Assembly: GCA_016719755.1 (NCBI GenBank)
Contig: JADJYM010000015.1
Location: forward strand, 124,001-188,000
DNA length: 64,000 nt
DNA from: Novosphingobium sp.
Lineage (GTDB): Bacteria > Pseudomonadota > Alphaproteobacteria > Sphingomonadales > Sphingomonadaceae
Reading direction: 5' to 3'
In this document: positions 17,684 through 25,871 of the stretch, in pieces
How positions within the stretch are numbered: the first letter of the stretch is position 1
Layout of the letters: each line of letters begins with the position of its first letter
Made by a program: the position numbers and the translations under genes
Notes under the pieces: model-generated
Seen by the model: the letters and a program-made list of their open reading frames with translations, nothing else
Database searches by the model: none
Told to the model about the DNA's origin: nothing

Positions 17684-18802
17684 ATGAAGGCCACCATCGA
17701 ACGCGCGACGCTGCTGAAGTGCCTGTCGCACGTCCAGTCCGTCGTCGAACGCCGCAACACCATTCCGATCCTCTCGAACGTGCTGATCGAGGCTGCGGCA
17801 GGTGGCACGGTGCGGGTAATGGCGACCGACCTTGACCTCCAAGTGGTCGAAACCATGGGCGCGGTCTCGGTCGAGGCGCCCGGCGCGATCACTGTTTCGG
17901 CACACCTGCTGTTCGACATCGCCCGCAAGCTGCCCGATGGCAGCCAGGTGAGCCTGGAAACGGGCGAGAACCGGATGACGGTCAAGGCCGGGCGCAGCCG
18001 CTTTAGCTTGCCGACCCTGCCGCGCGACGATTTCCCGGTGATCGTCGAGGGCGATCTGCCGACCAGCTTCGAACTGCCCGCCGCCACGCTGGCCCAGCTG
18101 ATCGACCGCACCCGCTTTGCCATCAGCACCGAGGAAACGCGCTATTACCTCAACGGCATCTTCCTGCACGTCACCGACGAGGATCTGAAGGCCGCCGCCA
18201 CCGATGGCCACCGCCTGGCCCGTTATACCATCGGCCGCCCGGACGGGGCAGAGGGCATGCCCGACGTGATCGTGCCGCGCAAATGCGTGGCCGAACTGCG
18301 CAAGCTGCTGGAAGAAGCGCTGGATACCAACGTGCTGGTCGACCTTTCTGCCAGCAAGGTGCGCTTCACCCTGGGCGGAGAGAACGGCGTGGTGCTGACC
18401 AGCAAGCTGATTGACGGCACTTTCCCCGATTACAGCCGCGTGATCCCGACCGGTAACGACAAGTTGCTGCGGCTCGATCCCAAGAGCTTCTGGCAGGGCG
18501 TCGACCGCGTGGCCACCATCGCCACGGAAAAGACCCGCGCGGTCAAGATGGCGCTGGAGAACGACAAGGTGACCCTGTCCGTCACATCGCCTGACAACGG
18601 TACGGCGGCGGAAGAGGTTCCGGCTGACTATTCCTCGCAGCCGTTCGAGATCGGCTTCAATGCCAATTATCTCAAGGACATCCTTGGCCAGATCGAGGGC
18701 GATACGGTGGAGCTCCACCTCGCCGATGCCGGCGCGCCGACCCTGATCCGCCAGGACGACAAGAGCCCCGCGCTCTACGTCCTCATGCCGATGCGGGTCT
18801 AG
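17684..18802 (+). CDS. dnaN: DNA polymerase III beta subunit (sliding clamp)
   Basis: Ring-shaped processivity clamp. 372 residues, the standard length, in three repeated domains. Conserved segments include KATIERATLLKCLSHVQSVV, ERRNTIPILSNVLIEA, YYLNGIFLHV, ATDGHRLARY and the C-terminal MPMRV. Start at 17684 fits the family; the in-frame ATG at 17627 would add 19 atypical residues. It is not next to dnaA or recF here. A single near-consensus DnaA box (17550-17558) lies upstream. Followed after 4 bases by a small exported protein. Confidence 0.97.
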   Translation: MKATIERATLLKCLSHVQSVVERRNTIPILSNVLIEAAAGGTVRVMATDLDLQVVETMGAVSVEAPGAITVSAHLLFDIARKLPDGSQVSLETGENRMTVKAGRSRFSLPTLPRDDFPVIVEGDLPTSFELPAATLAQLIDRTRFAISTEETRYYLNGIFLHVTDEDLKAAATDGHRLARYTIGRPDGAEGMPDVIVPRKCVAELRKLLEEALDTNVLVDLSASKVRFTLGGENGVVLTSKLIDGTFPDYSRVIPTGNDKLLRLDPKSFWQGVDRVATIATEKTRAVKMALENDKVTLSVTSPDNGTAAEEVPADYSSQPFEIGFNANYLKDILGQIEGDTVELHLADAGAPTLIRQDDKSPALYVLMPMRV

Positions 18803-18806
18803 GCCG

Positions 18807-19166
18807 ATGCGCCGGGCCCTTGTCACCGCCGCCGCGCTTGCCGCTTTCGGCCTCGCCGCTCCCGCCATGGCGCAAAGCGCCGATTCCGCCGAGGACGATC
18901 TGGATTGCGCCCTGTTTACCGCGCTGGAGGCAGGCAAGACCAACGATGCGGAAACCCGCAATGGCATCCTGTACTCGATGCTCTATTTCATCGGGCGCTG
19001 GGAAGGAGCGACGGGCCGCAAGATCGAGGTCGTGATGACCGAGCGCGCCCTGACCGATGCCGCCGCGCGCAGCGATACGCTGGCTGGCAAGTGCGCCGCG
19101 CGGATGATGGATTTCGGCGACCGGCTCGACAAGCTGGGATCGCGGCTGGAAAAGGCCGGGCGCTGA
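18807..19166 (+). CDS. Small exported protein of unknown function
   Basis: 119 residues with a clear signal peptide (MRRALVTAAALAAFGLAAP, cleavage after AMAQ). The mature part is about 95 residues, mostly helical, with two Cys (DCALFTAL and GKCAARMMD) that could be disulphide-linked. No family recognised. Four bases after dnaN and 7 before the next gene, so transcribed with both. Confidence 0.75.
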   Translation: MRRALVTAAALAAFGLAAPAMAQSADSAEDDLDCALFTALEAGKTNDAETRNGILYSMLYFIGRWEGATGRKIEVVMTERALTDAAARSDTLAGKCAARMMDFGDRLDKLGSRLEKAGR

Positions 19167-19173
19167 CCGCAGG

Positions 19174-19743
19174 ATGAGCGTGGTCCAGACCGTTCACGGG
19201 CGGACCTGCGCTTCGTGTACCCTGTGCTGCAAGGTTCTCGCGATCCCCGAGGTTCCGACACCGCGTGATGCTTGGTGCGGAAACTGCGCGGTTGGAAAGG
19301 GGTGCAAGGTCTATGAGCAGCGCCCCGAACCCTGCCGGACGTTTCACTGCGGCTACCTGATCTGGGATGCGGTCCCGGATCACTGGTTCCCGGCCAGGGC
19401 GCGGATTGTGATTGTCAGCGAACTGGGCTTCCGGATCAACTTCTACGTCGACGCCAGCCAGCCCGGTCGCTGGCGCGAAAAGCCTTGGTACGATGATATC
19501 AAGGCGCTGGCGATCCGGGGAATTGCCGATGGGCGGCAAGTGCTGGTTACGGCTGGGGCGCGGGTTTTTGCCATTTTCCCCGAACGCGATGTCGATCTGG
19601 GCAGCGTCGCGCCGGACGAGGCGGTGGTTACCGGCAGGCGTCCGGACGGATCGTGGGGCGCGGCCAAGGTTCCGGCCAGCGACCCGCGCCTGGCGCAGCT
19701 GGGCGGCGGGCTTTCGCTGGGCGGGTTGATCCCCTTGCAGTGA
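19174..19743 (+). CDS. Cysteine-cluster protein (YkgJ-like)
   Basis: 189 residues with an N-terminal cluster of nine Cys between residues about 12 and 57 (CASCTLCCKVL, WCGNCAVGKGC, EPCRTFHCGYL), the arrangement of the CxxCxxCC/YkgJ zinc- or iron-binding family. The remainder is an unassigned alpha/beta region. No signal peptide, so cytoplasmic. Function unknown; metal binding is inferred from the cysteines. Likely last gene of a dnaN-led transcript; the next gene is convergent. Confidence 0.75.
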   Translation: MSVVQTVHGRTCASCTLCCKVLAIPEVPTPRDAWCGNCAVGKGCKVYEQRPEPCRTFHCGYLIWDAVPDHWFPARARIVIVSELGFRINFYVDASQPGRWREKPWYDDIKALAIRGIADGRQVLVTAGARVFAIFPERDVDLGSVAPDEAVVTGRRPDGSWGAAKVPASDPRLAQLGGGLSLGGLIPLQ

Positions 19744-19770
19744 CCAGCCCGCCCGGCGCCATGCCCTGGT

Positions 19771-20784
19771 TCAGATATCCACCACGATCTTGCCGAAATG
19801 GGCGTTTGCGGCCTGGTGGCGGAAGGCATCGGCCAGGCGCGCCAGCGGGAAGTGGTCGGAAATCACCGGCCTGATCCCGTTTGCCTCGATCCCGGCGATC
19901 ATGTCGAGCTGCTGGGCGCGGCTGCCCACGGTCAGCCCCTGGACGCGCAGGTTCTTGGCCATCAGCAGTGCGGTCTGCACGGGCCCGGCAAAGCCTGCCA
20001 GCACCCCGATCAGCGCCACGTGCCCGCCGACCCGGGTGGCCATCATCGACTGGTCGAGCGTGCCTGCCCCGCCGATCTCCACCACGCAGTCCACGCCCGT
20101 TCCACCGGTCAGTTCCAGCACTTTCATGCCCCAGGCGGGGGTTTCCTTGTAGTTGATCAGATCGTCCGCACCGAGCGACTTCATCCGTTCCAGCTTGGCA
20201 TCGCTGGACGAGGTGGCGATCACCCGCGCGCCCGCCGCCTTGGCGAATTGCAGCGCAAAGACCGAGACCCCGCCGGTGCCCTGGATGAGCACGGTCTGCC
20301 CCGGTCGGATCGCGTTATCGACGAACAGGGCCCGCCAGGCGGTCAGGCCCGCGCAGGTGAGCGTGGCTGCCTCTGCCGCGGAATAGCCCTCCGGAACGCG
20401 GGTAAACCAGTGCTGCGGCACGACCACGGCCTCGCGCGCGTAGCCATCGATCCCGTCGCCCGGCACGCGCGTGAAGGCGGATGAGGGCGGCGCGCCATCA
20501 AGCCAGTCGGGAAAGAAGATCGAGACGGCAAGATCGCCCGGCTTGAAGCCGGTTACACCTTCGCCCACCGCCTCCACCACGCCCGCACCGTCGGACATGG
20601 GGATGCGGCCTTCGGCGCTGGGGATCATCCCCGCAACCACCGCGAAGTCGTGATAGTTGAGCGAACTGGCCTGCAGCCGCACCCGAATCTCGCCCGGCCC
20701 CGGCTGGCCGGGATCGGCCATGGTGCCGGGGGTCAGGCTGTCGAGACTGGCAGGCGCGCCGCAGCGGACAACGGTGATGCTCAT
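19771..20784 (-). CDS. NAD(P)-dependent alcohol dehydrogenase / quinone reductase-like (MDR superfamily)
   Basis: 337-residue medium-chain dehydrogenase/reductase. The Rossmann motif appears as GTGGVSVFALQFAKAAGARV. The position of the catalytic zinc ligand has SSLNYHDFAVV and no Cys, and the structural-zinc Cys cluster is absent, so it is probably a zinc-free quinone reductase/enoyl-reductase type. Its start overlaps the stop of the upstream amidohydrolase by 4 bases, so the two are translationally coupled and may act in one degradation pathway; substrate unknown. Confidence 0.85.
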   Translation of the reverse strand: MSITVVRCGAPASLDSLTPGTMADPGQPGPGEIRVRLQASSLNYHDFAVVAGMIPSAEGRIPMSDGAGVVEAVGEGVTGFKPGDLAVSIFFPDWLDGAPPSSAFTRVPGDGIDGYAREAVVVPQHWFTRVPEGYSAAEAATLTCAGLTAWRALFVDNAIRPGQTVLIQGTGGVSVFALQFAKAAGARVIATSSSDAKLERMKSLGADDLINYKETPAWGMKVLELTGGTGVDCVVEIGGAGTLDQSMMATRVGGHVALIGVLAGFAGPVQTALLMAKNLRVQGLTVGSRAQQLDMIAGIEANGIRPVISDHFPLARLADAFRHQAANAHFGKIVVDI

Positions 20785-22535
20785 TCGGCGGCCTCCGCCA
20801 TGGCGGCGCGCTGCGGCCCGCGGATCAGGCCGCCCGGCGTTTCACCAGTCCACTTCCCGTCACGGAAGGTGACCACGCCCGACTTGACGGTGGCGACATA
20901 GCCTTCCGCCTTCTGGAGCAGGCGCTTGCCGCCCGCTGGCAGATCGAAGGCCAGCCACGGACGACCCAGTTTCAGATTGTCGAAGTCGATCACGTTGAGG
21001 TCGGCCATGTAGCCCGGCGCGATCACCCCGCGATCATCGAGGCCATAGAGCCGCGCTGTATCGAGGCACTGGCGCTTGACTGCCGCTTCCAGTCCCAGCC
21101 TGCCGCCGCGCTTGCGATCGCGCACCCAGTGCTGAAGCATGAAGGTGGGGCTGGCCGCATCGCAGATCGTGCCGCAATGCGCCCCGCCGTCGGACAGCGA
21201 GTTGACGCAGTCCTCGCTGGCCTGCAGCGCCTCGAGGAAATCGAGGTTGCCGTCGGCATAGTTGAGGATCGGCAGGTAGATGAAGCCGGTGGCATCGTTA
21301 CGGCACAGCAGATCATAGGCATACTCGTCCGCCGTCACGCCGCTGGCTGCCGCGCGGGCGGCAATGCTGGCTTCGGCGGCGGGTTCATAGTCGAAATCGT
21401 CGTCCATTTCGAACTGCATGCCCCAGCCCGCGCTGATCACCATGGCGACCCCCATGATGTCCTCGGGTACCTGGCTGTAGTCGTTGGTTTCGGACAGTAT
21501 CTGTGCTCTGAACCCGGGGTCGAGCAGCTTTGCGCGCTGTTGCTCCCATGGCAGATCGGCAATCGTCTGCCAGCTGGGTCGCATCCGGAAGGGATGGACG
21601 GTGCCCTGCCATGCCATGATGATGCCGTTACCGCGCAGCGCGATCGCGGCAACGATATTGGCTCCATTGTCATTCTCGGCGCGCATCCGCTCGATCTGTT
21701 CGGTAAGCGGCTGTTCCTTGGCGATGGATTGGAGCGCGGCGAAAGTAACCGGCAGGCCGGTTTCGCGGCTGAGCGCGCCCATCCATTCAAATTCGTTCCA
21801 TTCGCGGCGCAGGTCGCTGGCCAGCTCGAACACGCCATAGCCGACGCGGCCCATGGCGCGGCCGATGGCGATCAGTTCCTCCGCCGTGGCGGTGGTGCCG
21901 GGGACCAGTTCGCCGTCAATCGAGCGGTGCAGCACGGTGCGGCTGGTCGAAAAGCCCAGGGCACCTGCGCGCACGCCTTCCTCGACGATGGCGGACATCT
22001 TCTCGATGTCGTCGGAGGTTGGGATCGCGCCGGGCTGTTCGCGGTCGCCCAGCACATAGGCGCGCACCGCGCCGTGGGGCACGTGGGTGCCCACGTCGAC
22101 CGTTCGGGGCAGGCGTTCCAGCGCGTCGAGGTATTCGGGGAAGGTTTCCCAATCCCACTTCATGCCTTCAGCCAGCGCGGTGCCAGGGATGTCCTCCACA
22201 CCCTCCATCAGGCCGATCAGCCATTCGTGGCGGTTGGGCGCGGCGGGCGCAAAGCCGACGCCGCAGTTGCCCATCACCACCGTGGTCACGCCGTGCCAGC
22301 TGGACGGGGCCATTTCCTGATCCCAGGTCGCCTGGCCGTCGTAATGGGTGTGAATGTCGACCCAGCCTGGGGCGACGATCTTGCCGGCGGCGTCGATTTC
22401 CTCGGCCGCGTCGCCGCGCACCGTGCCGACAGCGGCGATCAGCCCGTCCTTGATGGCAACGTCGCCGGCAAAGCGCGGGGCGCCGGTGCCATCGACGATG
22501 GTGCCATTGCGGATGATAAGGTCATAGGTTGGCAT
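20781..22535 (-). CDS. N-acyl-D-amino-acid deacylase-type amidohydrolase
   Basis: 584-residue metal-dependent amidohydrolase of the D-aminoacylase/dihydroorotase-like superfamily. N-terminal beta-sandwich strand [19 protein letters not shown], metal-binding HTHYDGQ, then [22 protein letters not shown] and the distal Asp/His segment [14 protein letters not shown]. Start 22535 has GGGAGAG upstream; the 40-codon longer frame would overlap the next intergenic region. It probably hydrolyses a cyclic amide or N-acyl amino acid. Coupled to the dehydrogenase downstream. Confidence 0.87.
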   Translation of the reverse strand: MPTYDLIIRNGTIVDGTGAPRFAGDVAIKDGLIAAVGTVRGDAAEEIDAAGKIVAPGWVDIHTHYDGQATWDQEMAPSSWHGVTTVVMGNCGVGFAPAAPNRHEWLIGLMEGVEDIPGTALAEGMKWDWETFPEYLDALERLPRTVDVGTHVPHGAVRAYVLGDREQPGAIPTSDDIEKMSAIVEEGVRAGALGFSTSRTVLHRSIDGELVPGTTATAEELIAIGRAMGRVGYGVFELASDLRREWNEFEWMGALSRETGLPVTFAALQSIAKEQPLTEQIERMRAENDNGANIVAAIALRGNGIIMAWQGTVHPFRMRPSWQTIADLPWEQQRAKLLDPGFRAQILSETNDYSQVPEDIMGVAMVISAGWGMQFEMDDDFDYEPAAEASIAARAAASGVTADEYAYDLLCRNDATGFIYLPILNYADGNLDFLEALQASEDCVNSLSDGGAHCGTICDAASPTFMLQHWVRDRKRGGRLGLEAAVKRQCLDTARLYGLDDRGVIAPGYMADLNVIDFDNLKLGRPWLAFDLPAGGKRLLQKAEGYVATVKSGVVTFRDGKWTGETPGGLIRGPQRAAMAEAAE

Positions 22536-22581
22536 AGAACTCTCCCGGATGGCGACTCGCAGGTCGCTCTTAACCGGGCGA

Positions 22582-23565
22582 TTAAGCCAGAGCTGCGCGA
22601 TCCCGGCAAGCCGTTTGGCGCGTGGCCCGCAGCCAGCCCTGGACGGGGCGGTCATAGAACCGGTCGAGCAGCAGCGCGGCGGCGATCAAACCGGCGCTGA
22701 TCAGGGCCACCAGATCGGGCGAGCCGCGCCCCAGCGCCAGGATCGGCGCGTGAATGCAATAGAGCGGGAACGAGATTCCACCGATCCGGTCGGCCAGCCA
22801 GCCCCCTCGCACCTGCCAGCGCGCACCCAGCCAGACGATCAGCGGCAGGGCCAGGCACAGGGTGGCGATGTCGGCCAGGGCCGGGTTCGAGGTGGCCGGA
22901 GTCAGGATTGCCAGCAGCAGCGGCAACAGCAGCCAGCCGCGCGCGGTCGGGACCTGCACTTTGCCGTATCGTTCGAACAGGCGGAACAGGATCAGGCCCA
23001 TGGTGAAGGAAAAGCAGGTGCGGGCAAGGCCGGGCAGGGCCGTGGCCCAAAAAGCGCCAAGGTCCGCATGGCCCGCAGCCTGCGCGGCGGGGAAGAACAG
23101 CGCCGCGAACGACGCGGCCAGAAGCGCCAGCCACCGTAGCCGCAGGCGCACCGCCAGCAATGCCCAGGCAAGGTTGGCGATCAGTTCGAACAGCAGCGAC
23201 CACAGCGGCACGTTGTTGCTGAACAGCATACCGCCCGGAGAGGGCGTGGGAATCATCAGCAGCACCAGCAGGCTTCCGGGCCACAGCAAATAGCCGGTCA
23301 CCGCGCCCAGCAGGAACAGCGGATAGATCCGCGCCAGTCGCGCCCGTAAAAAGTTCAAAGGGCTAAGGCCGTCGCGCAGTTTCTTTTCATAGGCATGGGC
23401 CAGCACGAAGCCGCTAAGCGCGAAGAACAGGTCCGCCGCCAGATAGCCGCGCGCCGTCACCAGCGGGGCGTCGGCACCGCCATGGAACAGCATTACCGCC
23501 ACGGCGGCAACCCCGCGCAGCGCGTCTAGCGTATGGAAGCGCTGGCCGGGTGTCGAAGCTGTCAT
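22582..23565 (-). CDS. Acyltransferase 3 family membrane protein
   Basis: 327-residue, about 10-helix inner-membrane O-acyltransferase (OafA/NodX family), which moves acyl groups onto surface glycans or lipids. Family N-terminus TLDALRGVAAVAVMLFHGG with the catalytic His, DLFFALSGFVLAHAYE, and FLRARLARIYPLF are all present. C-terminal FPLYCIHAPIL is also typical. Acceptor unknown. 46 bases separate it from the amidohydrolase on the same strand. Confidence 0.88.
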   Translation of the reverse strand: MTASTPGQRFHTLDALRGVAAVAVMLFHGGADAPLVTARGYLAADLFFALSGFVLAHAYEKKLRDGLSPLNFLRARLARIYPLFLLGAVTGYLLWPGSLLVLLMIPTPSPGGMLFSNNVPLWSLLFELIANLAWALLAVRLRLRWLALLAASFAALFFPAAQAAGHADLGAFWATALPGLARTCFSFTMGLILFRLFERYGKVQVPTARGWLLLPLLLAILTPATSNPALADIATLCLALPLIVWLGARWQVRGGWLADRIGGISFPLYCIHAPILALGRGSPDLVALISAGLIAAALLLDRFYDRPVQGWLRATRQTACRDRAALA

Positions 23566-23621
23566 CCAGCCTGGCTAGGGGGGTGAAGTGAAGAAATGAT
23601 GAGGGCAGCGGCCCCCGCATC

Positions 23622-23692
23622 TTCGTCATCCCGGCGAAAGCCTGGATCGCTGGCCACCTTGGCGGTCCCGGATCAGGCCCGGGACGACGCTG
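23622..23692. repeat. Palindromic CGTCATCCCGG-type intergenic repeat
   Basis: Imperfect inverted repeat between the acyltransferase and the ferredoxin reductase genes: CGTCATCCCGG (from 23624) at the left pairs partly with CCCGGGACGACG near 23678-23689. It matches the general form of a dispersed intergenic palindrome common in sphingomonads. Only one copy is seen here. Function, if any, is unknown; mRNA stabilisation or a nuclease target is possible. Confidence 0.55.
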
Positions 23693-23703
23693 GACGGCGT
23701 GGC

Positions 23704-25026
23704 TCAGCTATCCAGCGCCTTGATCATGTCCTCGACATGGACAAACTTCTCGCGCGGGGCACCGCTGCGGGCGCGGGCTTCTTCCACGGCCTCGATCTTC
23801 TTCCAGTCGCGGAAGGTGACTATATCCAGCCCGCGCGCCTCGGCCAGCTGGTCAAAGCCGGGGCGGCCCTGCTTGCCGCCGTGGCCCAACACTCCCGAAC
23901 TGAGGTCGGCGGCGATGGATTCCACCACAGCGAAGCCATCGGGACGGTTGGTGCCGATGGTGCCCGACGGCCCGCGCCGCGCCCAGCCGACGCAGTAGAG
24001 CCCCGGCACGATCCGCCCTTCATCGTTGGCGAAGCGGCCCGCACTTTCCTCGAACGGAACGCCGGGAATGGGCGAGGTCTTGTAGCCGATGCAAGTGATG
24101 ATCAGCCCGCAATCGATCGTGTAGGTCTCGCCGGTGCCCGATGCGCGCCCGTCGCTGTCTAGCGCGGTGCGCTCCACCTCGATACCCGTAACCCGTTCAT
24201 CGCCCAGGATTGCCCGGGGGCTGGCGAAGAAATCGAAATCGATCTCCACCGGCTTGTCGCAGCGGAATTCCTCGGGGATCGCTGCAAAGCCGCGCAAATG
24301 GCCGACCGACTTGCGCTGGCCGGGTTCGAGGAACAGGTCGTCATCCACCGGCGGCAGATCCGCCGGATCGACTCGCGGGCAGGCGCGGGTCAGGTGGGCC
24401 AGTTCGCCCAGTTCCTTGGGGGTCATCGCGATCTGGTGCGGCCCGCGCCGACCCAGGATCACGATCCGCTCGATGTGCGATTTCTGCAGCGCGTGGAGGG
24501 CGTGGGCAACGATGTCGCTACCGGAAAACTCCTCGGCGGTCTTGGAGAGGATCCGGGCGACATCGAGCGCGACGTTGCCGTTGCCTATCACCACCGCCGT
24601 ATTCACGGTCAGGTCCGGCCCCAGCTTGGCGAACTGGGGGTGGCCGTTGTACCAGCCGACGAAAGCGGCGCTGCCGAACACGTTCTCCAGCCCTTCGCCG
24701 GGGATGCCCGCCGCCTTGTCGTTCGGCGCGCCGGTGGCGAGCACCACGGCGTCGTACAGTTCCTGCAGCTCGGGAATCGAAATGTCCTCGCCGATCGTGA
24801 CATTGCCGACGAAGCGGACGTTTTCCGACAGGGCCGTGCTTTCATAGCGCCGCGAGACGCCCTTGATCGACTGGTGATCGGGCGCGACCCCGGTGCGGAT
24901 CAGGCCGTAGGGGACGGGCAGCATATCGAAAATATCGACCCTGACATCATCGCCCCAGAGCTTCTGCGCCGCTTCGGCTGTGTAGTATCCCGCTGGTCCC
25001 GAACCGATAATCGCGATGTGGCGCAT
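23704..25026 (-). CDS. Ferredoxin-NADP+ reductase, adrenodoxin-reductase type
   Basis: 440-residue FAD enzyme of the glutathione-reductase-like FprA/adrenodoxin reductase class, shuttling electrons between NADPH and ferredoxin. FAD motif IIGSGPAGYYTAEAA at the N-terminus, DMLPVPYGLIRTGVAPDH, NADP motif VVIGNGNVALDVARIL, and C-terminal GLYCVGWARRGPSGTIGTN are all characteristic. Its start lies only 3 bases after the phaZ stop, so it belongs to the phaC-phaZ transcript. It could also serve the ferredoxin-dependent KorAB enzyme or P450/oxygenase systems; partner not shown. Confidence 0.92.
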   Translation of the reverse strand: MRHIAIIGSGPAGYYTAEAAQKLWGDDVRVDIFDMLPVPYGLIRTGVAPDHQSIKGVSRRYESTALSENVRFVGNVTIGEDISIPELQELYDAVVLATGAPNDKAAGIPGEGLENVFGSAAFVGWYNGHPQFAKLGPDLTVNTAVVIGNGNVALDVARILSKTAEEFSGSDIVAHALHALQKSHIERIVILGRRGPHQIAMTPKELGELAHLTRACPRVDPADLPPVDDDLFLEPGQRKSVGHLRGFAAIPEEFRCDKPVEIDFDFFASPRAILGDERVTGIEVERTALDSDGRASGTGETYTIDCGLIITCIGYKTSPIPGVPFEESAGRFANDEGRIVPGLYCVGWARRGPSGTIGTNRPDGFAVVESIAADLSSGVLGHGGKQGRPGFDQLAEARGLDIVTFRDWKKIEAVEEARARSGAPREKFVHVEDMIKALDS

Positions 25027-25029
25027 GGA

Positions 25030-25860
25030 TCAGGCGGCCTTTCTGTGTGAGCTTTCCGGCGCGTCGAGGAATCCGCGCAGCGAGGAGATGGTCTGTTCGC
25101 GGTGGGTGAGCATGAACAGGTGCCCGCCCTGCTCGAAAATCTCCAGCCGGCTGTTGGGGATGAGCGCTTCCAGGATCCTGCCGTTGGGCAGCGGGACGAT
25201 CTGGTCGTCCTCTCCCATCATGATCAGGGTTTCCTTCTTGAGGAAGGGGAGGGCCGGGGCGCTGGTCCAGCCCATCATCGCCAGCAGCTGGTAGACATAG
25301 CCGCGCGGGGTGGGTGGCGTCAGGCGTCCGATGTGGTCTTCCTTGTCACCGGTCAGCCCGCCGTAAAGCGTGCGGAAATGCCGCTCCATGAACGCGGCAT
25401 CGACATAGCGGCGCGGATTTACCATTTTCGTCAAGGCTGCCGGATTGCCCGGCACCATGAACATCCCCGCGCTGGTCGCGCAGAGCACCAGCCGCCGCAC
25501 CAGATCGCCATGTTGCAGCGTGAAGTGTTGGGCCATGCCGCCGCCCCACGAAATACCCATCACGTCCACCTGATCGCAATCGAAGCGCTTGAGCAGTTCC
25601 TTTGCGGTCCAGCTCATGGTGAAGGTGTTGTAGGGGATCAGCGGTTCGGGCGATTTACCGACACCGGGCATGTCGAACATGATGAAGGGACGCTCGGTCA
25701 GCGCCTCGGCCAGCGGGGCGACCGCCTCGATATTGGCGCCGATGCCGTTGAAGAACAGGATCGGCAGATGTTCGCTCGGTTGGTCCCAGCGCCAGCGGGC
25801 GACGCGCAGCGTCCTTCCGCCGACGGTTTCCATCGAGAATTCGGCGGTCAGGTCGTTCAC
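25030..25860 (-). CDS. phaZ: Intracellular medium-chain-length PHA depolymerase
   Basis: Alpha/beta hydrolase that breaks down intracellular polyhydroxyalkanoate. 276 residues from a GTG start at 25860, preceded by AAAGGA six bases upstream. Matches the Pseudomonas PhaZ layout from end to end: FFNGIGANIEAVAPL, DMPGVGKSPEPLIPY, nucleophile Ser104 in MGISWGGGMAQ, AGMFMVPGNP, MVNPRRYVD, MMGWTS, acid in MGEDDQIVPL and His in GGHLFML. Comparison with the Pseudomonas protein is from memory of the family. It follows phaC by 11 bases and precedes the ferredoxin reductase by 3, so the three form one operon. Confidence 0.9.
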   Translation of the reverse strand: MNDLTAEFSMETVGGRTLRVARWRWDQPSEHLPILFFNGIGANIEAVAPLAEALTERPFIMFDMPGVGKSPEPLIPYNTFTMSWTAKELLKRFDCDQVDVMGISWGGGMAQHFTLQHGDLVRRLVLCATSAGMFMVPGNPAALTKMVNPRRYVDAAFMERHFRTLYGGLTGDKEDHIGRLTPPTPRGYVYQLLAMMGWTSAPALPFLKKETLIMMGEDDQIVPLPNGRILEALIPNSRLEIFEQGGHLFMLTHREQTISSLRGFLDAPESSHRKAA

Positions 25861-25871
25861 TCGGGGTCCTT

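Noticed and set aside
21129..22700. Plus-strand ORF of 523 codons opposite the amidohydrolase
   Set aside because: Reverse frame of a gene with clear catalytic motifs; no recognisable domain.
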